A program made the translations under genes and the position numbers. The notes under the pieces are model-generated. The model was not told the origin of the DNA and did no database searches. It was given only the letters and a program-made list of their open reading frames with translations. A stretch of DNA of 64,000 bases, taken from the NCBI RefSeq assembly GCF_000263855.1, contig NZ_AJWX01000022.1:1-64000 (forward strand). Direction: 5' to 3'. The DNA is from Pseudomonas sp. M47T1 (GTDB taxonomy: Bacteria > Pseudomonadota > Gammaproteobacteria > Pseudomonadales > Pseudomonadaceae). This document shows positions 7,420 through 15,507 of this stretch, one piece after another. How positions within the stretch are numbered: position 1 is the first letter of the stretch; each line of letters opens with the position of its first letter.

Positions 7420-7811
7420 GTATTGCCATGAATTTGGAGATAGAGTCTGGTGTTTCGATCGAGAAACTGGCATCAATTTTTAGACAGATTGGTCAGGACG
7501 GCACGATAGAAGGTGGCCTGCTAACAGGAAATTTCAGCGACTCAAATGCGTTCTTTACTTTTTTTTGCCCTCCTGCTGCTGTAGATGTATCTGCTGAAGG
7601 TCTGGATGTTTGTTGGCAGGCGGGCTTGGTCGGTGCTATTCACTGCCCGGTAAGTTTTTTGGTGGAGGCGCAAGCGGATATTGCTGCGTTGCTAGTGGCG
7701 CTTGAAAAAGAAACGGCGGCTCGCTTTGTTCTTTCGTTTCAGTATGAAACTATCTATGCCGTTCGTGATGAGGTAGGGCTTGTATTTCATAAAAGTATGC
7801 TGGAAGCATAA
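7416..7811 (+). CDS. Putative immunity protein, family not recognised
   Basis: 131 residues. The ATG at 7416 has AAGGAG seven bases upstream and overlaps the stop of the toxin remnant. The sequence is acidic and probably cytosolic, with MSIAMNLEIESGVSIEKLA, PAAVDVSAEGLDVCWQAG and FVLSFQYETIYAVRDEVGL. It has no membrane segment. The assignment as an immunity protein rests on size, acidity, the ATGA overlap and the surrounding array, not on a known family. It could still be functional, as its ribosome site is intact. Confidence 0.5.
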   Translation: MSIAMNLEIESGVSIEKLASIFRQIGQDGTIEGGLLTGNFSDSNAFFTFFCPPAAVDVSAEGLDVCWQAGLVGAIHCPVSFLVEAQADIAALLVALEKETAARFVLSFQYETIYAVRDEVGLVFHKSMLEA

Positions 7812-7918
7812 TGCCGCTGCTTCATTCTGTGTCCGCACCTTTGCTCGAGCTATTTGATCTTGGTAAAACACATGAGGGCGCGAGTCAGGCGCTAATGATG
7901 TTGATACCCATGAGGTGA
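7811..7918 (+). CDS. Short ORF coupled to the immunity gene (doubtful)
   Basis: A 35-residue frame whose ATG overlaps the previous stop as TAATG. It reads MPLLHSVSAPLLELFDLG and ends shortly after; it could be the start of a further gene that was deleted. The rest of the interval up to the IS (7919-8030) shows nothing I can identify. Confidence 0.2.
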   Translation: MPLLHSVSAPLLELFDLGKTHEGASQALMMLIPMR

Positions 7919-8030
7919 TCTATCCCATGAAGACAGTGTGCCGTCTGAGGGTAAAAAACAAATGAGGGGGCGGGATGCGAGGGTTGCCTGAGTTAGTGAG
8001 AGTGGCATGTCGGAGAGCACATGTGCCTTA

Positions 8031-9195
8031 GGGAATCTCCGAACAAGTCCCCAAATGTGATGAAATACGCCTGACCACCTGATCCGAGCCGCCCATGAGC
8101 CAGATGAGCTTTTCCGATTTCGAATATGCCGGCAAGCGCAAGCAGACACGCCGCGAACGCTTCCTCGCCGAGATGGATCAGGTCGTACCTTGGACAGGTC
8201 TGCTGGGCCTGATCGAGCCGTTCTACCCCAAGGCCGGCGGCGGCAGAAAACCCTATCCTCTGGAAACCATGCATTCATCTGCTGCAAAACGGGTTCTCCC
8301 TGAGCGATCCGGCCATGGAAGAAGCGCTCTGCGAAATCACGCCCATACGCCAATTTGCACGCCTGACTTTAAGCGCTCCGATACCCGAAGACACCACGAT
8401 CATGAACTTCCGGCACCTGCTGGAAAGGCATCAACTGGCCCCTGCAATCCTCGCGGTCATCAACGGTTATCTGCAAGAAAAAGGCCTGTCGCTGCGCCAA
8501 GGCACCATCGTCGATGCCACCATCATTCATGCTCCCAGTTCGACCAAGAACGAGGAAGGCAAGCGCGATCCCGAGATGCATCAAACCAAGAAAGGCAACC
8601 CATATTTCTTCGGGATGAAAGCTCATATCGGCACTGACGTTGAGTCCGGGCTGGTTCATCACGTCCATGGCACCGCCGCTAATGTAGCCGATGTCACGCA
8701 GGTCGCCGCACTGCTCCACGGCAAAGAAAACGCGGTATATGCAGACGCTGGATACACTGGTGTCGAGAAGCGTGAAGAGCATGAAAATCGTGAGGTCATC
8801 TGGCAAATCGCAGCGCGGCGCAGCACGTATTCCAGGCTCAATAAACGCAGCGTGCTCTACAAGGTCAAGCGCAAGATCGAGTACTGCAAAGCTCAGACAC
8901 GGGCCAAGGTCGAGCATCCGTTTCGGGTAATCAAGCGTCAGTTTGGCTACGTGAAAGTGCGCTTTCGTGGGCTGATGAAAAACACAGCTCAGCTGACCAC
9001 GCTGTTCGCCCTGTCGAATCTGTGGATGGCTCGAAAACAGCTGATGGGTATGGGTGAGTTGCGCTCTTGATACTGAGGAGCGGGCCGAAACGCCCTCCTT
9101 GTAAGAGGCATCGTTCGATTTTCAGCGAATAACGCTGTTTGCCGGGTTGATTTTCGACTTGCCGCTGACGCGCGGCAAGTTGATCGGAGCATCCC
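8031..9195 (+). mobile_element. IS5-family insertion sequence, 1165 bp, defective
   Basis: The left end begins gggaatctccgaacaagtc at 8031. The right end, read on the minus strand from 9195, begins gggatgctccgatcaactt. These match at 14 of 19 positions as imperfect terminal inverted repeats. Length and content (one IS5 transposase) fit the IS5 family. Flanking bases are CTTA on the left and AAGG on the right, so no clean target duplication is visible. The transposase gene is frameshifted, so the copy probably cannot move on its own. Confidence 0.75.
8095..9070 (+). pseudogene. IS5-family transposase, broken by a 5-base deletion
   Basis: The start MSQMSFSDFEYAGKRKQTRR lies in one frame (from ATG 8095). 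The rest (DPAMEEALCEITPIRQFA, IVDATIIHAPSSTKNEEGKR, VYADAGYTG, the C-terminal HPFRVIKRQFG) lies in another. At about 8270 the text reads accatgcattcatctg, where relatives of this transposase would have an ATG-Leu-Arg-Ile-His-Leu stretch. The gap fits loss of about five bases. The DDE elements (DAT, DAGYTG, E of VEHPFRVIK) are all present downstream, so only the frame break inactivates it. Confidence 0.85.
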
Positions 9196-9204
9196 AAGGG
9201 TTCG

Positions 9205-9543
9205 TTGACCCAGAGTGCCAAAGATGCCGCTTATGTGCTGGGTGGCTATGACGCTTACCGGGAAACGCTGGGCGCGCTGAAGGCGCATGTGAACGGGTTC
9301 ATCCGGGGCAAGGATGTAGCCTTGGCCTTTATGGAACGTAATGTGTCTGCGACGGTGGTGAAATGCCTGAAGAATAACGTTCGATTGCCGGACCATTTCT
9401 TCAGGTTGACCCGTGCTGACGCCAGTGAATGCGGCGCAGCAGTCCATGGTCGTATCCCGGTGCTGCTGCCTGAGCTGTTTTTCTTCTTCAAAAAAGTTCG
9501 TTTTAGCGTGCGGATGTTTTTTCGCGGCCTTCGCAAGGCTTGA
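9205..9543 (+). CDS. Hypothetical ORF beside the IS
   Basis: 112 residues from TTG 9205, immediately after the IS right end; an upstream part may have been cut off by the insertion. The sequence AKDAAYVLGGYDAYRETLGA, HVNGFIRGKDVALAFMERN, then a basic, Phe-rich C-terminus (FFFFKKVRFSVRMFFRGLRK) matches no family I know. There is no convincing ribosome site for the TTG. It may be the 3' part of a gene disrupted by the IS. Confidence 0.35.
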   Translation: MTQSAKDAAYVLGGYDAYRETLGALKAHVNGFIRGKDVALAFMERNVSATVVKCLKNNVRLPDHFFRLTRADASECGAAVHGRIPVLLPELFFFFKKVRFSVRMFFRGLRKA

Positions 9544-9593
9544 TGGTGGTGTTTGGTGGTGGTCAATACTGTGCATGAAGTGGTGAGGCGCAA

Positions 9594-9953
9594 GTGTCGC
9601 TGATAAGTTGGTTGAAAAGGGCGGTAGGGTTGAATAATGGACGGAGTCCAGAGCAGGTCACTGTCACTGTGCCGCGTTCTCGTCCGCAGCGCGTAGCGGT
9701 TTTTTCGGAGTCCAGCGTTGATGCCTGGGAAGATTCCCCGCGAATGTCCGTGGAAGGTATTTGGGCTGGTATCGAGGCTGCCGTGCCCGTTGCCGTATTC
9801 GAGCGGTCCGGAACACTCAAGGCCGATGCGTTGCTGATGAGGGCCGGCTGGCCAGAGAAGACCTACCGGTTTTTGTGTGAGGCTGAGTCTGCAGGGCTGG
9901 TCAGCGAGGGCGCTATGAATGATCTGGAGGCGATGCTGCTGGAGTGGGCTTGA
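9594..9953 (+). CDS. Hypothetical protein, 119 residues
   Basis: GTG start at 9594 with a GAGG about 5 bases upstream. The N-terminus MSLISWLKRAVGLNNG is an amphipathic basic helix. The middle (SRPQRVAVFSESSVDAWEDS) is polar, and the C-terminal half (ALLMRAGWPEKTYRFLCEAE, GLVSEGAMNDLEAMLLEWA) is an acidic helical domain. No family recognised. It follows the previous ORF by 50 nt on the same strand, and its end abuts the broken antitoxin gene on the other strand. Confidence 0.45.
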   Translation: MSLISWLKRAVGLNNGRSPEQVTVTVPRSRPQRVAVFSESSVDAWEDSPRMSVEGIWAGIEAAVPVAVFERSGTLKADALLMRAGWPEKTYRFLCEAESAGLVSEGAMNDLEAMLLEWA

Positions 9954-9954
9954 G

Positions 9955-10118
9955 GGCTCGGGCCTGCTCGGTAATACCCCTGGCGCGGCGCATTACGTGC
10001 AGCGCCTTGGCTAAATAGGTCGCGTCGCCGGTCGCCCGTGCGTTGATCAGCAGTTGCGCAACTGCCTCGGGCTGGTGAGGTAGTTAGCGGGATCGAATTC
10101 AATGAAGCTGTCAGTCAT
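9955..10118 (-). pseudogene. Addiction-module antidote (HigA-like) remnant, frameshifted and truncated
   Basis: From ATG 10118, with AGGAG eight bases upstream, the minus strand reads MTDSFIEFDPANYLTSP. A one-base deletion near 10067 (CCCGAGGC where CCGGAGGC is expected) shifts the frame. In the next frame it continues EAVAQLLINARATGDATYLA and KALHVMRRARGITEQAR. This is the N-terminal half of the putative addiction module antidote family (RelE/HigB partner antitoxins). The HTH-bearing C-terminal half is missing; the sequence ends where the opposite-strand gene ends. No toxin partner is nearby. Confidence 0.65.
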
Positions 10119-10339
10119 TTCGCAGGCTCCTGTTTGCGGTGTGTGATCTGGGCTTATCCAAAGGCCAGCGCAGCCTGGCGGCAGCTGCGTCTGCGGGAGC
10201 GGGTTCTACCCGCGAAAAAGACACCGCGCACTACCGCATAGCCTGCCGTGCTCGCTTCGCGGGCAGAGCCCGCTCCCACAACGACAGTGCACGCCTTCGC
10301 AGCCTGGCGGCAGCTGCGTCTGTGGGTAAGGGGGCGGGG
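10119..10339. repeat. REP-like hairpin cluster
   Basis: This interval holds several copies of Pseudomonas-type repetitive extragenic palindromes: agcctggcggcagctgcgtc near 10172-10191 and again near 10301-10320, plus gcgggagcgggttctacccg and its inverse form cgggcagagcccgctccca. No gene is supported here; a long plus-strand open frame across it is a GC artefact. Confidence 0.7.
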
Positions 10340-11428
10340 CTACACGCCCTCAAAAAACTGCTGCACCTGCTCGCGATCCAGCAACTCCAGCGTCGCCGGC
10401 CGCCATTTCGGTTGGCGGTCTTTGTCGATCAACAGCGCACGCACGCCTTCCAGCAGGTCGCCGTGGGCGAACCACTGCCGGTCCAGGTGCATTTCCATGG
10501 CGAAGCAGTCCTCCAGGCTGAGGTGGCGGCCGCGGCGCAGCATTTCCAGGGTGACGGACATGGCCAGCGGCGAGCGCTGTTTCATCAGTTGCGCGGTGGC
10601 CTCGGCCCATTGGTGGCTGTCGGCCACGGTGACCTGGTGCAGTTGCTCGATCATGCTGGCGATGTCGGGCAGGGCGAAGAAGTGGTCGATGGCCGGGCGC
10701 AGGCGGTCCAGCGGGGCGTTGGGCAGGGTTTGCAGGCCCAGTTTGGCCAGCGCGCCCTGCAGGTCTTTGAGGGGGTTGTCGGACCAGGTCAGGCGGTCCA
10801 GGCGTTCGTCCAGGGTGGGCAGTTTGCCGCTGTCCACGTACCAGTCGGCCAGGCCGCAGTACAAGACGTCGGCCGCCTGGATCTGGGTGCCGGTTACACC
10901 CAGGTAGATGCCCAGCTCGCCAGGGATGCGCGGCAGGAAGTAGCTGCCGCCCACGTCGGGAAAGTACCCGATGGCCACTTCCGGCATGCCGATGCGGCTG
11001 CGCTCGGTGACGATGCGCAGGTCGGCGCCCTGGGCCAGGCCCATGCCGCCGCCCAGGGTGTAGCCGTCCATCAGCGCCACCACCGGTTTGCGGTAGTGGT
11101 GCAGGCACAGGTCCAGGGCGTATTCCTCGGTGAAGAAGGTTTCGTGGCGCTGGGTGCCGTTGAGGTAGGTGTCGTACAGCCAGCGGATGTCACCGCCGGC
11201 GCACAGGCCGCGGCCGGTGCCGCGCAGCATCACGGCGTGGATGTGCGGGTCGCTGGCGTAGGCGTCCAGATAGCCGCGCAGGGTGCGCACCATGTCCAGG
11301 TTCAGGGCGTTGAGTTCGTTGGGGCGGTTGAGGGTGAGGTGGCCAATGTGGTTGCGGACTTCGCCTATCACGTGGTCATCCAGGGCACCAAGGCTCAAAT
11401 TGAGGGTGCCAAACGCCGCTGCGGTCAT
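10340..11428 (-). CDS. Enoyl-CoA hydratase/isomerase family; probable 3-hydroxyisobutyryl-CoA hydrolase
   Basis: 362 residues, ATG 11428 with GGGAG six bases upstream. Crotonase fold: LTLNRPNELNALNLDMVRTL, then the oxyanion-hole loop GTGRGLCAGGDI, ALMDGYTLGGGMGLA, and SRIGMPEVAIGYFPDVGGSY with the catalytic Glu and Asp typical of HIBYL-CoA hydrolases. The length (about 360) and the C-terminal ECH_2 extension fit that class better than the 260-residue hydratases. It would release 3-hydroxyisobutyrate in valine breakdown. It stands alone, with REP elements downstream and a convergent-free upstream gap of about 100 bases. The exact substrate is inferred from family resemblance. Confidence 0.8.
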   Translation of the reverse strand: MTAAAFGTLNLSLGALDDHVIGEVRNHIGHLTLNRPNELNALNLDMVRTLRGYLDAYASDPHIHAVMLRGTGRGLCAGGDIRWLYDTYLNGTQRHETFFTEEYALDLCLHHYRKPVVALMDGYTLGGGMGLAQGADLRIVTERSRIGMPEVAIGYFPDVGGSYFLPRIPGELGIYLGVTGTQIQAADVLYCGLADWYVDSGKLPTLDERLDRLTWSDNPLKDLQGALAKLGLQTLPNAPLDRLRPAIDHFFALPDIASMIEQLHQVTVADSHQWAEATAQLMKQRSPLAMSVTLEMLRRGRHLSLEDCFAMEMHLDRQWFAHGDLLEGVRALLIDKDRQPKWRPATLELLDREQVQQFFEGV

Positions 11429-11530
11429 CGCGTACTCCCTGTTTTGTCATGCATTCCAATGGTTTGCGGTGGCTGCCGGCAACGCGTTTTGCCTGCCTTC
11501 AGCAAGCATAGACGTGAACCCGACACTCTG

Positions 11531-12334
11531 TCAGGGATGTTGCGGGTCGTGGCCCAAGGCTTGGATAAATAACGAGAACAGTTCCGGTTGCGAGGCGATG
11601 TCAAGCTTGGCGTACAGGTGGCGACGGTGCACCTTGATGGTCTCGGGGCTGATGTGCAGGCGCTCGGCCATGGCCTTGGACGAGAAGCCGCGCAGGATCA
11701 GCCGGGCAATTTCCACCTCGCGCTCGGTGAGCACGCCAGCGCCGAACTGGCTCATGGCATCGCGAATGTGGTGGGACAGTTCGCGTGGCTCAGGCGGGGT
11801 GCTGCGCGGCGCCTGGGCCTGCCAGTGCTGGCGCATCAGGGCCAACACCCAGGGCGCCAGGGTGTGCAACTGGCCGGTCTGCTCGGCGCTGAAGGGCTGG
11901 CGCATGCCCAATGACAGGCTCAGGGTGCCTTCGGCGCCCAGTTGCACGATGAATTGCAGCTCGTCTTCCAGCACGTTGTCGTGAAAGTAGTTGAGGTAGT
12001 ACTCGCTTTGGCGGAAGTGGTCGGGCGCCACTTCCTCCAGACGGTACAGGCCGCTGGCGATGCCCTCGCGGCACGCCTGGAAAAACGGGTCCAGCAGGTA
12101 CAGGCCGTCCAGGTAGATGAGCATGGCCGCCGGGCCGCTGTGGGGCAGTGCGTCGAACTCTTCCAGGGCCCGGGGCGCGGCGTCGCTGGGGTAGTGGATG
12201 GCCAGGGCGTTGTCGAACGCCAGCCAGTGTTGCAGCAGCAAAATCAGTTGCTTGAAGAAGCGCGGGGTGCCCAGGTGCTCGATGGTGCGAGCCAGGCTGG
12301 CGTGGGTGCCGACTTCGCTGAACAGCAATTGCAT
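11531..12334 (-). CDS. LuxR-type helix-turn-helix regulator
   Basis: 267 residues from ATG 12334 (MQLLFSEVG); longer readings upstream lack a ribosome site. The C-terminal 60 residues form a GerE/LuxR DNA-binding domain: LTEREVEIARLILRGFSSKA, ERLHISPETIKVHRRHLYAK. The N-terminal 200 residues are not an acyl-homoserine-lactone domain or a receiver that I recognise. It is divergent from the amino-acid permease at 12533 and likely controls that permease and the peptidase behind it. The intervening 198 bases hold a nested palindrome that may be its operator. Confidence 0.8.
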   Translation of the reverse strand: MQLLFSEVGTHASLARTIEHLGTPRFFKQLILLLQHWLAFDNALAIHYPSDAAPRALEEFDALPHSGPAAMLIYLDGLYLLDPFFQACREGIASGLYRLEEVAPDHFRQSEYYLNYFHDNVLEDELQFIVQLGAEGTLSLSLGMRQPFSAEQTGQLHTLAPWVLALMRQHWQAQAPRSTPPEPRELSHHIRDAMSQFGAGVLTEREVEIARLILRGFSSKAMAERLHISPETIKVHRRHLYAKLDIASQPELFSLFIQALGHDPQHP

Positions 12335-12397
12335 GTGAGTGATTCCAGGTGGGCGTTGTACGTTTTTGCGTGTTTCGGTGGGCCGCGTCAAGGGGCG

Positions 12398-12444
12398 TAA
12401 CCCTAAACGGGGATAGCGGTACCCCGGCCAGCGCCGTAGGGTTA
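12398..12444. promoter_or_regulatory. Nested palindrome, candidate operator between regulator and permease
   Basis: Outer arms TAACCCTA (12398-12405) and TAGGGTTA (12437-12444) enclose inner arms CGGGG and CCCCG around atagcggta. It lies between divergent genes, close to the regulator's start side. It may be bound by the LuxR-type protein or may form an mRNA hairpin; no experimental support. Confidence 0.4.
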
Positions 12445-12532
12445 GCCCCAGCCAAGCACGTCATCAGAGCGTGCCCTGCGTTTTATTTCGTTTCTGCCTC
12501 CGTATACCTAAAAAAACCAAGAGGATAACGAC

Positions 12533-13897
12533 ATGAGCGATGCACCCGCGCAGGTCTCTGCGCTCAAGCCCTCCCTGAAAACAGTCGATGTAGTGGGCAT
12601 TACCGTGTCGGCGGTCAGCCCGGCCAGCTCGGTGTTCGTGATTGCGCCGTTCGCCATTCAGCAGGCCGGTTCGGGGATGGTCCTGGCCTTTGTGATCGCC
12701 GGCTTGCTGGCGCTGATGTTTGCCCTTTGCTACGCGGAGCTGGGGCGTGCGCACCACAGCGCCGGCGGCGAGTATGTGTACGCCAAGCGGGTATTTGGTG
12801 GCATGGCCGGGTACGCCACCTTCCTCACGGTGATGGTGATGTTGCTGTTCATTCCGCCGGTGTTGGCCACGGGCGCTTCCACCTATTTGAACGTGGCCCT
12901 GGGCACCCACTTCGATGCGCAGACGGTGGCGCTCGTTATTGTCGTGGCCAGCTTTGGCCTGGGCATTCTCAACATCAAGCTCAACGCCTGGGTAACCGGC
13001 GTGTGCCTGTTGCTGGAAGTGGCAGCGCTGTTGGTGATTGTGGCGCTGGGGTATGGCCACGCCGAGCAACCCATGAGCGTGTTGTTGCACCCGCAGGTGG
13101 TGGTGAATGGTGCCTTGCAGGCGGCGCCCTGGGCGTTGGTGATTGGCGCGGTGGGGGTGGGGCTGTTTTCCTATAATGGCTACGGCGGCGCGGTGTTGCT
13201 GGGCGAAGACATGCACGACGGCGGCAAGGGCGTGGCCAAGGCGGTGTTGTGGTCGCTGGTGTTGGTGGTGGTGATTGAGCTGGTGCCGTTGACTTCGCTG
13301 TTGATCGGCGCGCCCTCGCTGAGCACCATGATCGCCAGCCCCGACCCCATCGGTTACCTGCTGACCAGCCACGGCAGCCCAATGCTGGCGCGGGTGGTGA
13401 GCGCGGGTATTTTTCTGTCGGTGTTCAACGCATTGGTGGCCATCGTGATTCAGACCGGGCGGGTGATGTTCAGCAGCGGACGTGATGCGCTGTGGACGGC
13501 GCCGTTGAACAAGGCGTTCACGCGCATTCATCCCAAGTGGCAATCGCCGTGGCTGGCCACGCTGTTTTTGGCGGTGCCGTCGGCGGCGCTGACGTTCAAC
13601 TCCAACCTCAACAACCTGACCTCGTTCAGCGTGCTGCTGATTGTGCTGGTGTACCTGATCGTTGCCCTGTGCGCCCTGGCCAGCCGAGTGTTGCGCCGCG
13701 ACCGCGAGCACCCGTACCGCATGCCGCTGTGGCCACTGCCGGCGTTGTTGGCCACCGTAGGCGCCGGTTACCTGATGCTGACGCTGTTGATGGATGCATC
13801 GGCGCGGGACGTGATGGTGCTGGTGGGGCTGTTGGCGGTATCGGTCATTCTTTATTGCACCACTGGCCGGTTCAGCCCGGCCTTCCAGAAACTCTGA
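12533..13897 (+). CDS. APC-family amino-acid permease
   Basis: 454 residues with about 12 hydrophobic segments. The N-terminus has the APC signature ISPASSVFVIAPFAI-like helix 1 (SAVSPASSVFVIAPFAIQQA), then YAELGRAHHSAGGEYVYAKR after TM2, and FSYNGYGGAVLLGEDMHDGG in the middle. Ribosome site: AAGAGGAT about 8 bases before ATG. The peptidase gene follows 13 bases downstream, so the two form an operon: uptake of an amino acid, amide or small peptide and its hydrolysis. Inner membrane. Confidence 0.85.
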   Translation: MSDAPAQVSALKPSLKTVDVVGITVSAVSPASSVFVIAPFAIQQAGSGMVLAFVIAGLLALMFALCYAELGRAHHSAGGEYVYAKRVFGGMAGYATFLTVMVMLLFIPPVLATGASTYLNVALGTHFDAQTVALVIVVASFGLGILNIKLNAWVTGVCLLLEVAALLVIVALGYGHAEQPMSVLLHPQVVVNGALQAAPWALVIGAVGVGLFSYNGYGGAVLLGEDMHDGGKGVAKAVLWSLVLVVVIELVPLTSLLIGAPSLSTMIASPDPIGYLLTSHGSPMLARVVSAGIFLSVFNALVAIVIQTGRVMFSSGRDALWTAPLNKAFTRIHPKWQSPWLATLFLAVPSAALTFNSNLNNLTSFSVLLIVLVYLIVALCALASRVLRRDREHPYRMPLWPLPALLATVGAGYLMLTLLMDASARDVMVLVGLLAVSVILYCTTGRFSPAFQKL

Positions 13898-13910
13898 CAC
13901 AGGAGGCGCC

Positions 13911-15005
13911 ATGCGCGCGCGCGAATTGGGCATTACCCTGGGGCTGGGCACGCCCGGCGAACTGAATGCGATTACCGATGTGCCGGGCATTCGCGTGGGG
14001 CACAGCACCCTGCGCGAGGTGGTGAACGGCAAGCAGGTGCGCACCGGCGTCACCGTGGTGCAGCCACGGCCGGGGGCTGCGCGTCAGCAACCGTGCTTTG
14101 CCGGTTGCCATGTGCTGAACGGCAATGGCGATGCCACCGGCCTGGAATGGATTCGCGAGGCGGGGCTGCTGACCACGCCGGTGGCCATCACCAACACCCA
14201 CAGCGTGGGGGTGGTGCGCGATGCCCTGATCGCCCATGAGCGCAACAGCCTGCAGGACCCGGCGGTGTATTGGTGCATGCCGGTGGTGATGGAAACCTAC
14301 GACGGCGTGCTCAATGACATCTGGGGCCAGCACGTGGGCGCCGCGCAGGTCCAGCAGGCCCTGGCGGCGGTAAGCTCGGGGCCGGTGGCCGAGGGCGCGG
14401 TGGGTGGCGGTACCGGCATGATCTGCCATGAGTTCAAGGGCGGCATTGGTACCTCTTCGCGCAAGCTGCCTGCCGAGCAGGGAGGCTGGACGGTGGGCGC
14501 GCTGGTGCAGGCCAACCATGGCAAGCGCGCGGAGTTGCGCGTGGACGGCTACCCGGTGGGCCGCCAGCTGCGTGATCTGGATTCGCCGTTTACCGGGCGT
14601 GGCACGCCGGGCATGGGCTCCATCGTGGTGATCCTGGCCACCGACGCGCCGTTGCTGCCGCACCAGTGCCAGCGCCTGGCCCAGCGCGCGTCCATCGGCA
14701 TTGCCCGCACCGGGGGGGGTACCGAGGACTCCAGTGGCGATGTGTTCCTGGCCTTCGCCACCGGCAACCACGACCTGCCAACCGCCGATTACAACCGCAA
14801 GGACACGCCGTTTACCACGCCGTTGAGCATGGTCAACAACGACCACATATCAGCGTTGTTTGCCGCGGCGGCGGAGGCGGTGGAGGAGGCGATCGTCAAC
14901 GTGTTGCTGGCGGGGGAGGATATGCAGGCCGATGACGGCACACCGGTGCGTGGGCTGAAGGCCGAGGTGTTGCTGGAGGCGTTGCGCGCCACCGGCTGGC
15001 GGTGA
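13911..15005 (+). CDS. P1 family (DmpA-type) aminopeptidase / D-esterase
   Basis: 364 residues, AGGAGG six bases before ATG. N-terminal nucleophile amidohydrolase related to DmpA/BapA: N-terminal NAITDVPGIRVGHST, middle AVGGGTGMICHEFKGGIGTS, and GTPGMGSIVVILATDAPLLP, where the Gly-Ser bond before Ser237 is the expected self-cleavage site creating the catalytic Ser. Such enzymes release N-terminal residues from peptides, amino-acid amides or beta-peptides. Its place after an amino-acid permease suggests use of amide or peptide substrates. No signal peptide, so cytoplasmic. Convergent with aroQ downstream. Confidence 0.85.
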   Translation: MRARELGITLGLGTPGELNAITDVPGIRVGHSTLREVVNGKQVRTGVTVVQPRPGAARQQPCFAGCHVLNGNGDATGLEWIREAGLLTTPVAITNTHSVGVVRDALIAHERNSLQDPAVYWCMPVVMETYDGVLNDIWGQHVGAAQVQQALAAVSSGPVAEGAVGGGTGMICHEFKGGIGTSSRKLPAEQGGWTVGALVQANHGKRAELRVDGYPVGRQLRDLDSPFTGRGTPGMGSIVVILATDAPLLPHQCQRLAQRASIGIARTGGGTEDSSGDVFLAFATGNHDLPTADYNRKDTPFTTPLSMVNNDHISALFAAAAEAVEEAIVNVLLAGEDMQADDGTPVRGLKAEVLLEALRATGWR

Positions 15006-15027
15006 GAGCCAGGGGCAGCGCACAGGC

Positions 15028-15465
15028 TTACTTCAGCAGTTGCGCAAACCGATCAATGGCCAGGGTGTAGCCCTGGGTGCCAAAACCGGCGATCACGCCC
15101 ACGGCCACCAGCGACACGTAGGAATGGTGGCGGAACGACTCGCGCTTGTGCACGTTGGAGATGTGCACTTCCAGCACCGGCACTTCACAGGCGATCAGCG
15201 CGTCATGGATGGCCACCGAGGTGTGGGTCCAGGCGCCGGGGTTGATGACGATGCCGGCCACGCGGCCGCGCGACTGGTGAATCCAGTCAATCATCACACC
15301 TTCGTGGTTGGTCTGTTTGCATTCCACGCTCAGGCCGTGTTCTTCGCCGCGGCGGGTGGCCATGGCTTCTACGTCGGCCAGGGTTTCGTGGCCGTACACG
15401 GCCGGTTCGCGCAGGCCGAGCATGTTCAGGTTGGGGCCGTTGAGTACCAGGATGATCTTGGACAT
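15028..15465 (-). CDS. aroQ: 3-dehydroquinate dehydratase, type II
   Basis: 145 residues, the usual length. Converts 3-dehydroquinate to 3-dehydroshikimate in the shikimate (or quinate) pathway. Motifs: VLNGPNLNMLGLREPAVYG with the catalytic Tyr, QTNHEGVMIDWIHQ, INPGAWTHTSVAIHDAL, and VEVHISNVHKRESFRHHSY (here LEVHISN) with the His/Arg lid. AAGGAA lies about 8 bases before the ATG. It is transcribed toward the peptidase gene; the next upstream gene is a small membrane protein on the same strand. Pseudomonas genomes usually carry more than one aroQ; a second catabolic role with quinate cannot be excluded. Confidence 0.92.
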   Translation of the reverse strand: MSKIILVLNGPNLNMLGLREPAVYGHETLADVEAMATRRGEEHGLSVECKQTNHEGVMIDWIHQSRGRVAGIVINPGAWTHTSVAIHDALIACEVPVLEVHISNVHKRESFRHHSYVSLVAVGVIAGFGTQGYTLAIDRFAQLLK

Positions 15466-15507
15466 TGTGTGTTCCTTGTAATGGACAGGCGAGGGGGTAA
15501 ACCGAGG

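Noticed and set aside
8369..8917. 182-codon minus-strand frame inside the IS
   Set aside because: Shadow of the transposase coding strand.
10139..11572. 477-codon plus-strand open frame
   Set aside because: Antisense to the crotonase-family gene; low-complexity translation and no ribosome site.
12464..14053. 529-codon minus-strand open frame
   Set aside because: Antisense to the permease and peptidase; product is His/Gln-rich noise.
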